Assembly: GCF_001612685.1 (NCBI RefSeq)
Contig: NZ_BDAY01000080.1
Coordinates: forward strand, 1 to 57,637
DNA length: 57,637 nucleotides
Direction of reading: 5' to 3'
DNA from: Nocardia altamirensis NBRC 108246
Lineage (GTDB): Bacteria; Actinomycetota; Actinomycetes; Mycobacteriales; Mycobacteriaceae
The first letter of the stretch is position 1; every line of letters starts with the position of its first letter. The notes beneath the pieces were generated by a model, which saw nothing but the letters and a program-made list of their open reading frames with translations, made no database searches and was not told the DNA's origin. The position numbers were made by a program, and so were the translations under genes. Below, one piece after another: positions 26,108 through 35,127 of this stretch.

Positions 26108-27302
26108 CGGCCAGCACGCTTGCGATAGCTGCCATCGCCCCGGCCACCACGAATCCGCTGCCCTGCCACTGAGTCCAGTCGAGGACAGCCCCGGCCACCA
26201 CGGTGCCTGCCGCGTCGCCTGCCAGGATCGCGGTCATCGCCCAAGAAAAGAACTCGGCCTGCCTGTTGTGCGGTGTCACCGACTCGAGCGATCCATACAA
26301 TGCCGAAATCGCCACGGCGATGGGAGTTCCCGCGGCAAATGCCAACCACAGCACTACGGGCCAGTGTGCGGCTGCGAGGATCGCGAGCAGCCACACGATG
26401 ACAGCTGTCACCGCCATCATGAGCGGGCCGGGAAAGCGAAAGCGCCTGATCGAAAGGCGGGTCAGCGGCTCGAGGCCTGCGAGGCTACCGAGCCCCCACA
26501 GGGCGACCGCGATTGACCCCAACACTGCACCATGTGGCCGTGCGTGCATGACCACCACCAGTGAGAGCGCGACGGCGCCCAATGCTGCGGCGAATAGTGT
26601 GAATGCGGCAAACAGTGGCGCGACGGCCGGTGTCGACGGCCGAGGCGCGCGCGTGCCGCCGTCGATCTGTGGTGGCATCGGTCGATCGGCACGGACCCGT
26701 GCTGTCACCGACAACGCCACCCCACCCACGATCGAGAGAAACGCTTGGCCTGCGACGATCGCATGCAATGGGAAGGCGAGTGCGGCCAGTGCCAGCAGAG
26801 CGCGCCCGCCGAGCAGTACCGCTTCCGTCATGAAGGACTCGAATGCATTGGCGGACAACAGTTTATCCGGCTCGTCGTACTGCCGATTCCAGAGCGTACG
26901 CAGGAAAGCGGAATACGGCAGCGTGAGACAGCCGAGGATCATCGCGGCGGAAATCAGCAATGCAGGCTGCGCCGCGCAGCTGGCCAGCAGCGCCACGAAC
27001 ACGCCGAATCCGATGGGAGCGGTGCGTAGTAGCACCCGCAGGGGGACACGATCGGCGGCACGACCCCACAGTGGGGTGGTGGCGGCCTGGGCAATCCGGT
27101 ACACGGCCAACGCTGCCCCGGCAACGGTCGGTGACGACTCAGCGGCCAAGCCGATCAACGGAATCGACAGCCCGATCATGCCGGTGGGCAATCGGGCGAC
27201 GAGGCTCCAGCCGACTACGGTGGTCGTCTGTCGGTTGTCGAACGCGAATGCCAACGGGCTCAACCGCATTGACGAGTCTCGATGCGCACGCACAGCAGCC
27301 AT
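26049..27302 (-). CDS. Major facilitator superfamily transporter
   Basis: A 417-residue membrane protein with about 12 transmembrane segments. The MFS loop motif PLWGRAADRVPLRVLL follows helix 2, and SLVARLPTGMIGLSIPLI is helix 1. It resembles the smaller 12-TM efflux-type MFS proteins; the substrate is unknown. It is last in a minus-strand run that begins at 30900 and may belong to that unit (24-bp gap to the upstream gene). The 3' end overlaps the HD-domain gene. Confidence 0.85.
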   Translation of the reverse strand: MAAVRAHRDSSMRLSPLAFAFDNRQTTTVVGWSLVARLPTGMIGLSIPLIGLAAESSPTVAGAALAVYRIAQAATTPLWGRAADRVPLRVLLRTAPIGFGVFVALLASCAAQPALLISAAMILGCLTLPYSAFLRTLWNRQYDEPDKLLSANAFESFMTEAVLLGGRALLALAALAFPLHAIVAGQAFLSIVGGVALSVTARVRADRPMPPQIDGGTRAPRPSTPAVAPLFAAFTLFAAALGAVALSLVVVMHARPHGAVLGSIAVALWGLGSLAGLEPLTRLSIRRFRFPGPLMMAVTAVIVWLLAILAAAHWPVVLWLAFAAGTPIAVAISALYGSLESVTPHNRQAEFFSWAMTAILAGDAAGTVVAGAVLDWTQWQGSGFVVAGAMAAIASVLAVSARPDPERTDRPSGADSL

Positions 27303-27326
27303 TCGCTTTCCGGCCCGCCGCAGCGG

Positions 27327-28349
27327 TCAAGCGGAGAAATCGTCGAGATCGGGGAACTTCCTCGCGAATGTCTCGTACATCATGCGCATCGACCAGATCG
27401 CCGAGCGGACCTCCTGCAGCCATTCAGCGGTCGTCCACGAAGTCCGGACCTGCGCATTGTCGCTCGTCGAGATATGAGCGCCGATAGTAGTTATGCGCGC
27501 ACCAGTCCACAGCCCCAACTCGGCGAGCGCCTGCGCATGCTGAAACGGTCCGTGGATCGCGGAGGTGACGACCAGTATGTCCTCGGCTCCAGCTGCATGC
27601 TCGGCAGTATCGACGAAGAAGCGGTACGTATCGCTCGTTGTCGCTCGCGGCTTGCCAGGGCCAGGTGCTGCGGACAGTCCGGTAACCTGGATGGGATCCG
27701 TTGCCAGCGAACGGATCTCGCTGATACCCGGAGTCTTCGGCGCAACCGTCGCCGGGTCGAGGGAAAGGTTGGTCACCAAGGCGACCGACATTGCATCGAG
27801 TTCGTCGTCGACCGCTTCGGTGGTGAGGGTCGCTGCCAGCGCACGCTCGGCATCGGTCACCGCGCGCCGACTACCCAGACCCCAGACGTGACCTATGCGC
27901 AGCCCTTCGGCGAGGAGTCCGGCGAGCAACTCCGCGCGCAGCAAACAGGTGTTGATACGCCCGCCGAGCACCAATGCGTGATCGAAACCGCCCAGGTCGG
28001 TCTGAGGCCGTCCGGTCGGCTCGCGATAGATGAGCCCGATCAACCGGTCCACTACATCCGTTGTCTCAGCGGTGAATTCGACCTTCTCAGCCTCCCACCG
28101 TTCGCTGCCACGCCGGAAGTCGAAGATGTCGCGCGTCAGCTCTTCGGCTTCCGCCAGCCGGTTGCCCAGTCCTGTGGCGTTGAGTTGGTGGCCGAAGAGC
28201 GCGAACAATTCAGCCATCTCCGGCGAGTCGAGCCAGGCGCGCGTGCTGGCACACACCGCCGACGGGTCGGTGGCATCCGCAGCAAAATCGATGACCGAAT
28301 ACTCGACTCCGGCGGCGTCGACGTCGCGTGACCGGTTCAGCATCTGCAC
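27327..28349 (-). CDS. DUF218/YdcF-like putative protein A (paralogue of the gene at 29698-30900)
   Basis: A 340-residue soluble protein. Its ordered motifs are FDHALVLGG (122-130), LLRAELLAGLL (136-146), GLGSRR (157-162), TSDT (238-241), ILVVTSAIHGPFQ (258-270) and TTAEWLQE (306-313). The VLGG ... LR-A ... TxxT ... VTSxxHxP order resembles the DUF218 (YdcF/SanA/ElyC) fold, but a ~95-residue N-terminal extension is unlike that family. There is no membrane helix, unlike SanA/ElyC. The same order recurs in the gene at 29698-30900. Homology between the two is seen; the DUF218 link is inference. The start codon may be GTG 28349 or ATG 28343. Confidence 0.6.
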   Translation of the reverse strand: MQMLNRSRDVDAAGVEYSVIDFAADATDPSAVCASTRAWLDSPEMAELFALFGHQLNATGLGNRLAEAEELTRDIFDFRRGSERWEAEKVEFTAETTDVVDRLIGLIYREPTGRPQTDLGGFDHALVLGGRINTCLLRAELLAGLLAEGLRIGHVWGLGSRRAVTDAERALAATLTTEAVDDELDAMSVALVTNLSLDPATVAPKTPGISEIRSLATDPIQVTGLSAAPGPGKPRATTSDTYRFFVDTAEHAAGAEDILVVTSAIHGPFQHAQALAELGLWTGARITTIGAHISTSDNAQVRTSWTTAEWLQEVRSAIWSMRMMYETFARKFPDLDDFSA

Positions 28350-28391
28350 TGGAACAGTATGGCAACCAACTGGCTTCGGCTCAGCCGATTG

Positions 28392-29213
28392 TCAGGTGGG
28401 GTGCTTGTAGCTCGCGGGAAGGCCGCCGTTTTGCGGCGCCTCCCAGAATTGGCTGAGGTTGTGGTTGAGGGCAATCTCTTCCGCCGGGGTCTGCGGCAGC
28501 TCGATGTGCATAGCGGTAAGAAGGTCGAAGCGATGTAGATCGAACGCTACGCGGCACGCTTCGTGGTAGCCGGCCGCGACGAGTACCGCTGCCTGGTACG
28601 ACACGACCGCCAGCGCGGCTGGGATCGCGGACAACAGCAGGCACGGAACCCAGCCACTTCGCAGCAGCAACAAGAAGACCGCAACAGTGGTGGCGGCGGC
28701 CGTGAAGGTCACTCTGGCCGAGAGGTCGAGCTGGTCCCTGCGGTCGTCGACCATGGCCCGAGTTTCCGCACTGAGTACCGGGTACAGCCGGGGCCAAGCC
28801 CGATCGATGGCAAATCCGTACCAGCCTCCAGCGGTGCGATGGTATGTGAGTCGACCGAGTCGAGACATCCGCAGCGTCGGCCGACGATCGCGTTTCGCGC
28901 GGTCGATGATCAGATAGGTCAGTATGGCGCGCCAATTCTTCCGCGAGAACCATCGGATCGAGACCAGCCACACGATCAACGGCTGCAGTGGGTGTATGAC
29001 GATTGATAGCAGCAGAACGCCGATGATTGCCGGAATCGCTTGACCCACTCGGGAGTACGTAGTGGCCCGCCATGCCGCGGCGAAGTCGAGTGGTCCCGGT
29101 GCTCCTGCGCCGACAAGGAAGGCGAGGAAGAGCCCCGCTGCGCACGTCGGCAGGATGCCGATGAGAATGACCTTGCTGCTCGTCAGTCGGTCGAGCATTC
29201 CGGCCGCATTCAT
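28392..29213 (-). CDS. Membrane protein with four predicted helices
   Basis: A 273-residue protein with hydrophobic segments at about 14-36, 59-87, 167-184 and 187-214. A ~75-residue basic cytosolic loop lies between the second and third, and a hydrophilic tail of ~55 residues follows. I recognise no family. ATG 29213 is chosen because it overlaps the stop of the upstream zinc-ribbon gene (ATGA), showing translational coupling. An ATG at 29258 would add 15 residues. Given the CHAT protease nearby, a membrane-acting effector is possible but unproven. Confidence 0.7.
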   Translation of the reverse strand: MNAAGMLDRLTSSKVILIGILPTCAAGLFLAFLVGAGAPGPLDFAAAWRATTYSRVGQAIPAIIGVLLLSIVIHPLQPLIVWLVSIRWFSRKNWRAILTYLIIDRAKRDRRPTLRMSRLGRLTYHRTAGGWYGFAIDRAWPRLYPVLSAETRAMVDDRRDQLDLSARVTFTAAATTVAVFLLLLRSGWVPCLLLSAIPAALAVVSYQAAVLVAAGYHEACRVAFDLHRFDLLTAMHIELPQTPAEEIALNHNLSQFWEAPQNGGLPASYKHPT

Positions 29214-29629
29214 GGGGCGTCTGGTCGCATCGGTTTGCCGCAGGTCCATTTGCTGCAATACAGCGCCCCGATGGGTTGATCCTTCGGCACCCCTATGTAG
29301 TCGTGGTGTCCGTTGAGGCAGGTTGCGATGACCATGCGATAGCTCGCGAACGCAGGGTGAATCGCATCACCTCTCGTATTGCCGCTGTCGGCGAGATGGT
29401 CGTTGGCAATATTGTCGAACTGCGTCCGCTTGATGAAGCTGTATCTTTCCCTCGCCAGGAATATCTCGATCACCTCGGCAACCGAATCGTCCTCGAATAT
29501 GTCCTTCAGTATGAAAATGGCTGCATCCCAGTCGACTTCGTGCGGAAAGACAACGCTACCCGCGCCGTCCGGGGTTGGTTGCAGTCGGTTCTCGTTCAAC
29601 GCTTCTTCCAGTGCATCATTGGCGCTCAT
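29210..29629 (-). CDS. Small protein with putative C-terminal zinc ribbon
   Basis: A 139-residue protein. A helical N-terminal half (AIFILKDIFEDDSVAEVIEI) is followed by a Cys/His-rich end: Cys104, His108, Cys125 and Cys130, spaced as a zinc knuckle. The start is fixed by GGGAGGG eight bases upstream. It is coupled to the membrane protein by a 4-base overlap. I do not recognise the domain; small helical adaptor-like proteins of this kind often accompany STAND or CHAT conflict genes, which is only a suggestion here. Confidence 0.65.
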   Translation of the reverse strand: MSANDALEEALNENRLQPTPDGAGSVVFPHEVDWDAAIFILKDIFEDDSVAEVIEIFLARERYSFIKRTQFDNIANDHLADSGNTRGDAIHPAFASYRMVIATCLNGHHDYIGVPKDQPIGALYCSKWTCGKPMRPDAP

Positions 29630-29697
29630 TGCGCCCTCCCACTTGTGAGTATTCGATTGAAGCCGTGCTCGGATCTGCTGAGCACGAAAGTGTTTGA

Positions 29698-30900
29698 TCA
29701 CGCTGCCGAGCTGTGGCGCAGGATATCGACGGCGTCGACGACGAGTCTGCGCGCCGAGCGTATCGCCGAAAGTGTTTCCTGTAGTAGATATTCCGCGGTC
29801 AACGGCCGATCTCCCCATTCGGCGCCGAAGCCGACCGCTTCCACATCGACACCGTGTTGTAGGTAGAGTCGCTTGATTCCGTCGAATGTCTGGAACGGTA
29901 CGAACACCTGTGTGGTCACGATCAACACACGTTGCCGGGTGGTCGGCGAGGCGGTGCGAGCCCAAAGGCCGAAGGTGTCCGAAGTGTCGGGGCGATAGGG
30001 TGGCCTGCCGGTGCATGCCGAGAGGACCCAGCCACGAGCCCGATCGGTGCTGTCGGACAATTGGATTCGGCGCTCATGGGTATATTCCGATGGCGTCTCC
30101 GTTGCCGCGTCCTGGTGCGAGCGGAGCCACTGTGGGCAGCGGGTGTCCGCTGTCCGGCAGCCACACAGGAACTCGGGGCTCGCCGCATCGAGCTCGAACT
30201 CACTGTGTGCGGCCGCGACAAGCAAGTCGAACTCGTCACGGGCAGTCGGCGCGTAGTCGGCGACGTCGAGCGCTTCCGGCGGTTCGGCGATGAGGAAGCG
30301 CGGACTGCCGAGGAAGTACAGCTCGCCCAGGTCTACGCCCTGAGATTCGAGCAGTCTGGCGAAGCGTGCCCGCAACAGTGGCGAGCGATAGCCGCCGCCG
30401 AGCACCAGCGTCATGTCGTATCGCCGATGACGTGGATCGACAGGGTGCACCAGACCGAGCTGGTCCGTGTACTCCGCGACGGCGTCCCGCATCGTGTCGC
30501 TGAAATCCGCGGAATCGGCCTGCGCGCGTTCGCGATACCGCTTGGCGTCGCCCCGGAAGTTGAAGTCGTCCGCGGTCCGGTGCTCGATCGTCAGCACCGT
30601 GTCGAGCACATCCACCTGCGTGTCCCGCAGGCCGCCGGGTAGGCCGTTGGTCCGGTCCAGCACTCCGTCCAGCCACTGCGGCAACTCCTCGCCCAACGGC
30701 AGCCACTCGGTGTCGGCTCGCCAGTCCGGCCGCATTTTTCCCGGCTCAGGTAGTTCCTCGCCGAATAATGTGAGCAATTTCCGCATCGGATCGCTGGACA
30801 GCCAGTGTGCTGCGAAATCGATCGCGAGTTTCGCACGCTCGGCTCGTGAATCGGCATCTGCCGGCATTGTGCTGGGAGTATCCTTCAACATGTTTGCCAC
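29698..30900 (-). CDS. DUF218/YdcF-like putative protein B (paralogue of the gene at 27327-28349)
   Basis: A 400-residue soluble protein sharing the motif order of its paralogue: YDMTLVLGG (161-169), LLRARFARLL (175-184), FLGSPR (196-201), TSDT (306-309), VLIVTTQVFVPFQ (325-337) and LTAEYLLQE (367-375). A Cys-containing insert (CGCRTADTRC, about 246-255) is unique to this copy. It is the first gene of the minus-strand run and is divergent from the CHAT gene, with 91 bases between starts. The function is unknown; DUF218-like is inference. Confidence 0.6.
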   Translation of the reverse strand: MANMLKDTPSTMPADADSRAERAKLAIDFAAHWLSSDPMRKLLTLFGEELPEPGKMRPDWRADTEWLPLGEELPQWLDGVLDRTNGLPGGLRDTQVDVLDTVLTIEHRTADDFNFRGDAKRYRERAQADSADFSDTMRDAVAEYTDQLGLVHPVDPRHRRYDMTLVLGGGYRSPLLRARFARLLESQGVDLGELYFLGSPRFLIAEPPEALDVADYAPTARDEFDLLVAAAHSEFELDAASPEFLCGCRTADTRCPQWLRSHQDAATETPSEYTHERRIQLSDSTDRARGWVLSACTGRPPYRPDTSDTFGLWARTASPTTRQRVLIVTTQVFVPFQTFDGIKRLYLQHGVDVEAVGFGAEWGDRPLTAEYLLQETLSAIRSARRLVVDAVDILRHSSAA

Positions 30901-30991
30901 CGTGAGTTGACCGCGAACGGCTGGTTCTCAATTCTGTTGCCGCCCCGCAGGTCACAACATACGTTAGGGGGCGAAGGATGTGGGGTAGATC

Positions 30992-33457
30992 GTGACAATC
31001 GATGCGTTCGATGCAGTCAAACACATCCAAGACCGAGATGATCTGCTACATCTCGCACTAGATGTATCGCGGGCGGTCGGGATAGTAAAAGATACCGACC
31101 AGCTGGGACGCACTCAATACCTGGGCGAGGCGCTATTGGTTCGCGCACTGAAGCGACAGCTCGATGGTGCGAAATCTTCGCCGAAACCCGCTGCTCGCTG
31201 TGGTTTCTATGCCCATGCGGCCGCCATTATAGAATTTCTGATGTTGCCCGGACTCGCTACGTATCTTCCGGAGTCGATCGCTCGGGAGGATCGTGATGCC
31301 GCCGCGCTCTATGACAAGGCACTGGCGAATGCGTATACCGCCCACGGGATTGATCGCCGTCAGGTGGTACGGATCGGCCACAAGAAGGCGCGCGCGTTGC
31401 GGCTGGCGTGTGAGTACAGCAAAGCACGTGCCATGGCCGACCAGCCTGAGGAATACTTCTACCTCAGCGGAGCTGAGCATCATCGCGCGCATTACGAGTA
31501 CGAGTGGTGTGCAGCGACTTTAGCCGCGCAATGCAGAGAGCGTCGATGGAATTCGCCCGTGCTCACCGGGTGGGTGCGTGACCGGAGGCGCCGCTATCGA
31601 AACATCGATAGGACGTGGCAGTCGAAGAAGCAGGAGTTCGTCGAGCCGTACGGGGGCGAGCGCTGGTGGCTCGAGGGACAAGCGCACAGTCGATTTGATT
31701 TTGCCCGCGGCTTGACAGAGCTGGTTTCGGATCCCCCCGACACCAAGGCGGCAGCCGATATATCGAGAGCTGCACGTGCCCTTGCAGATCCGAACGGCGA
31801 GCTGAATTCCACGGCTACCTACGCTGACGGCTACGACCGGAAGGAGGTGCTGGCTGCCACCGACGGCCTCTCGGTGACGCTCGCACTTTCAGAATTCCCG
31901 GTCATAGATCACAGCGGCGTTGCCGCACCAAGGGAGATGGTTGCCGAATTGCAGCGCGCTATTCGCAGGCTGGAACAGATCCGCTGGGGCCAGCGCGTGG
32001 TTGCCCGGTTGCGCGGACCGTTCTCGATCGCGCTTCGCCGCATTCTCGGCGATATCGCGATGCAGTTGGTCAGATACCCCGACGAAGATATCGGCAAACT
32101 GGGTCTGCATGTCGCCTTGCTAGCCAAGCGAACCGGCATTGCCGCACTCATCCGCGAGCAAAACGCAGACCTTGGTTGGCAGATCGGAGAGGTGGTGCGT
32201 GAGACGCTTCGAATCGAGGATGCGTTGGCCGATGGAAAGGTATTGGACCGGGCCGAAGTATCTGTACGCCAGAAGAAGCTCGACGAGTATGGCGTAACAC
32301 TCGAGACGGTCTCGCCGGTCCTTGCCGACTGGGTGCTTCCGCAGCCGATCGACGCGAGCGCAGTAATACGCCGTGCGCGTGGTCGTCGGTACGACTGTCG
32401 CAGGTTTGTCCTCGACTATGTCGCATTGGGTGAGACGCGCAAGGGGTCACCGGTGTGGTTCCGCACGCTGATCACCCCGGACGGCGCGGTGTCCTTCGAT
32501 CAGCTGACGAAAGGCGCTGCGTTCCGGGAATTCTTCGAAGATCCAGCGCCGCGGGTGACTCGTCTTCGCGCGGAATGGTTGGCCGCGCAGAACGCCGATG
32601 AAGAAGTGCCGAAGCCGCCCGGCGTCGACAGCTGGTACCGATTGGCCAGGGAACTGCTGCCTGACACCGTGTTGGTCGCGCTGAACGAGGCGTCTTGTGA
32701 GAATCCCATCCTGCTCCTGGTGTCCGCGCACGGTTTGCTCAATCGTTTGCCGTGGCAAGCGCTGCAGATCAATGAAGCAGGCACGCGGCTGGTAGAGCGT
32801 GCCGTGGTGTTGAACACTCCCGTGCTCACCGTCATGACCGGTGCGCCCGTGCCGGTCGTCCGGGATCCGGTTCTCGTGCACTTGGTCACGGACGGATTTC
32901 CCGCGGGATTTGCCGCGCTAGACCTCACGAAGGAGAAGAAGGCCTGGCGGCTCGATGCGGAAAACGGGTCGATCTTGCAGGCATGTCGACTGCGCGCCTA
33001 TGGCCGCGCTCGCGGTGGAAGTCCTTTCGTACGAGCCATTTCGGACTATGGCCTGGTTCACGTCTCCACCCACGGCGCAGGAGCGAAGCTGAACCAACGT
33101 GTCCATCTGGCGGGGGACGAGTTCCGCGCCTATGAGGCGCTACAGACGCGGTGGCCGGCATCCGTACTGCTTGCCGCTTGTGAACTCGGCAATGATTCGG
33201 ACCGACTCGACGAGGAACCTCTCGGCTTCGCTGCCGCGGTGCTTGCCGGGGGTGCTCGGTGTGTCGTGGCCGGTCACGGCAAAGTGGACAACGAACACAC
33301 CGCTGCTCTGGCGGCCGGGATGGTGGCCGCTCTGCGCGCCGATCCGACGCTGACCCTGGCAGCAGCCTTACGGCTCGCGCAGCTTGCCCAGCTCGAGAAA
33401 TCCGATCTCGATAGCGACGTGTACGCCTGGGCTTCATTCAGTGCATTGTGCCGCTGA
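30992..33457 (+). CDS. CHAT-domain (caspase-like) protease
   Basis: An 821-residue protein. The C-terminal ~250 residues are a CHAT domain with HGLLNRLPWQAL (580-591), catalytic-type His694 in VHVSTHG and Cys730 in LLAACELGN. LGFAAAVLAGGARCVVA and a closing YAWASFSALC follow. The N-terminal ~550 residues are helical, possibly a degenerate repeat platform, and I recognise no known domain there. CHAT proteases are activated by sensor partners in defence or cell-suicide systems. The gene is AT-richer than most of the window. It starts with GTG, is divergent from DUF218-like B, and overlaps the convergent TPR-like gene by 24 bases. Confidence 0.85.
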   Translation: MTIDAFDAVKHIQDRDDLLHLALDVSRAVGIVKDTDQLGRTQYLGEALLVRALKRQLDGAKSSPKPAARCGFYAHAAAIIEFLMLPGLATYLPESIAREDRDAAALYDKALANAYTAHGIDRRQVVRIGHKKARALRLACEYSKARAMADQPEEYFYLSGAEHHRAHYEYEWCAATLAAQCRERRWNSPVLTGWVRDRRRRYRNIDRTWQSKKQEFVEPYGGERWWLEGQAHSRFDFARGLTELVSDPPDTKAAADISRAARALADPNGELNSTATYADGYDRKEVLAATDGLSVTLALSEFPVIDHSGVAAPREMVAELQRAIRRLEQIRWGQRVVARLRGPFSIALRRILGDIAMQLVRYPDEDIGKLGLHVALLAKRTGIAALIREQNADLGWQIGEVVRETLRIEDALADGKVLDRAEVSVRQKKLDEYGVTLETVSPVLADWVLPQPIDASAVIRRARGRRYDCRRFVLDYVALGETRKGSPVWFRTLITPDGAVSFDQLTKGAAFREFFEDPAPRVTRLRAEWLAAQNADEEVPKPPGVDSWYRLARELLPDTVLVALNEASCENPILLLVSAHGLLNRLPWQALQINEAGTRLVERAVVLNTPVLTVMTGAPVPVVRDPVLVHLVTDGFPAGFAALDLTKEKKAWRLDAENGSILQACRLRAYGRARGGSPFVRAISDYGLVHVSTHGAGAKLNQRVHLAGDEFRAYEALQTRWPASVLLAACELGNDSDRLDEEPLGFAAAVLAGGARCVVAGHGKVDNEHTAALAAGMVAALRADPTLTLAAALRLAQLAQLEKSDLDSDVYAWASFSALCR

Positions 33458-34762
33458 GAGGTTCAGCGCATTGGCGACCCGTTCGTCTCGACCCTCCTGT
33501 TTGACGTACCGATCGAGGTTCGGCCACTTGCGACGCCACTCGAAATAGCTGAGTTCGCTGTTACCGAGATGCTTTCCGCAGCGCTCGATCGCACACATGT
33601 AGCCAGGCATGGTCGCGCTGCCGAGCACGTTGGCATCGTCCTCCGGTCGCTGGGACAACCAGAGGGAAAGGGACTCGCAAGCTCGATCGTCCAGTGGATC
33701 GATCGTCAGGCAGTCGGCCAGGTCGGTCTGCAACGGCATCGATCGGCCGGGCGTGAGCAGCGCGAAATTGAGTCGAAGTTGGACCAGCGAGCGAAGATGA
33801 TCCTGGGCATAGGGGGCCCCTGAGTCGTCGAGAATCGCGCGGTAGGCGTGGCCGGCACGCCGAAGGAAATTCTCCTGCGCCATCGACCAGGACATGTCCT
33901 CCGGTGGCCGGAAGCCGAGTCGGTCCATATCGGCGCACAACGGGGCGGCGAGCAGCAGCGCGCGGGCGGTCATAATGCCTGGTTGCCGGTATGCGGTGAC
34001 CAAAGCCATTCGGTCCTCGGTGACTTCGGTGACGAGTCCGTGCTCGAGATGGACCGACGCTACGGTGGCGAGGGTGCGTTCGCCGATCTCCGCACCCTCG
34101 GACAACCGCACGTACAGCCGCCGCAGCCACACGTCTTCGCCGCCTTCGGTCCACGCGTCGCCGCGACCTTCTGCCCAGCGACCGATGATGCGTTCGGCCT
34201 CGCGGCAGGCTGTTCCGGTCTCCGCGAGCCCAAGCTGAATGAACACCTCGTCGAGGCCGATGGCGAACTTCTTTTCCGCGCCCATCAGACTTTGCTTGAA
34301 GTCGTCGTACATGTCCGTTGCTTGGTCGTGGAAGACCCAGGCATGGTCGTATCCGTCAGGGGTATCGCGCTTCGATTCGACCAGCGCCTCGCATCGGATG
34401 GCGCCGAGAGCGCGTGGTGCATACTGCGGCCATGGCAGTGCGCGAGCGGTGGCGGCCAGTGTCGCGATTACCGCGGCGCGTTGAGCGCTCTCGGCATGAC
34501 CGGTGAGCTCCCACGCTACTTCCACTTTCGAGACAACTGCCCACGAGGCCTCATAAATGCACCACCCGATATTCCACAGTAGAATCTTGTACTCCGGACA
34601 CGGAATGAGCTCGGGATTCGCCTCTGCCGCTTGTCCCATCCACCGTGCGGCCTGGTCTATGGCCGCCAACGCTTCCTCATCGACTGACCGGTCCTTTTGT
34701 CGCAACCCCCTCGCCAGTGTGTACGTTTCTTCGATAAGCTTATTAATTTCACTATTGATCAT
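33434..34762 (-). CDS. Alpha-helical TPR-like protein of unknown function
   Basis: A 442-residue protein that is helical throughout, with Ala/Glu-rich amphipathic pairs (for example ALAAIDQAARWMGQAAEANP, then REAERIIGRWAEG). It is probably a TPR or similar scaffold, but no strict TPR consensus is visible. ATG 34762 is chosen because AAAGGAG lies six bases upstream; a start at 34849 would add 29 basic residues. It converges on and overlaps the CHAT gene by 24 bases. A role as sensor or partner of the CHAT protease is inferred only from adjacency. Confidence 0.65.
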   Translation of the reverse strand: MINSEINKLIEETYTLARGLRQKDRSVDEEALAAIDQAARWMGQAAEANPELIPCPEYKILLWNIGWCIYEASWAVVSKVEVAWELTGHAESAQRAAVIATLAATARALPWPQYAPRALGAIRCEALVESKRDTPDGYDHAWVFHDQATDMYDDFKQSLMGAEKKFAIGLDEVFIQLGLAETGTACREAERIIGRWAEGRGDAWTEGGEDVWLRRLYVRLSEGAEIGERTLATVASVHLEHGLVTEVTEDRMALVTAYRQPGIMTARALLLAAPLCADMDRLGFRPPEDMSWSMAQENFLRRAGHAYRAILDDSGAPYAQDHLRSLVQLRLNFALLTPGRSMPLQTDLADCLTIDPLDDRACESLSLWLSQRPEDDANVLGSATMPGYMCAIERCGKHLGNSELSYFEWRRKWPNLDRYVKQEGRDERVANALNLSAAQCTE

Positions 34763-35127
34763 ATCGACTCCTTTGCGGTAACTATAATTGCGGAGACGCG
34801 GCAATTTTCGGAGTCGGTGGACCTTCGTTCTCGGCGAGAATTTGCGCATAAGGTTCCGATGGATCCGATAATCGTAAGCATATGAGCGGAAAAGGTTCGC
34901 GAATTACATTCCGACCGGTATTCATCGGTGGGATCTGCGGTGCCGGTCCCGGCAGCCGGGCATCGGCCCGCCGCCGTTCGGCCGTGTCACGAGACCGCTC
35001 GAGGCGACCGATCCACGACCCGGTGTGCATCCTGCGATTTCGGGTACTCAACTCTTGGAATGGTCATGTGCGGGAGGGCATTTCGATCATGTACCGAGTC
35101 CAGGTCGAAATCGTGTGAGGAGAGGCC
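34763..35127. other. Gene-free AT-richer intergenic region (365 bp)
   Basis: This stretch holds the promoter side of the TPR-like gene (TATAGT on the minus strand at 34781-34786, and AAAGGAG before its ATG) and the upstream region of the LGFP gene. A 78-codon plus-strand frame at 34882-35118 has no ribosome-binding site and an implausible composition, so I do not call it a gene. Nothing else is recognisable. Confidence 0.6.

Noticed and set aside
26049..34849. Prophage or integrative element around the CHAT island
   Set aside because: No integrase, phage structural gene, tRNA target or flanking direct repeat is visible.
34882..35118. 78-codon plus-strand open frame in the gap before the LGFP gene
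   Set aside because: It has no ribosome-binding site and a Ser/Arg-rich product without family features.
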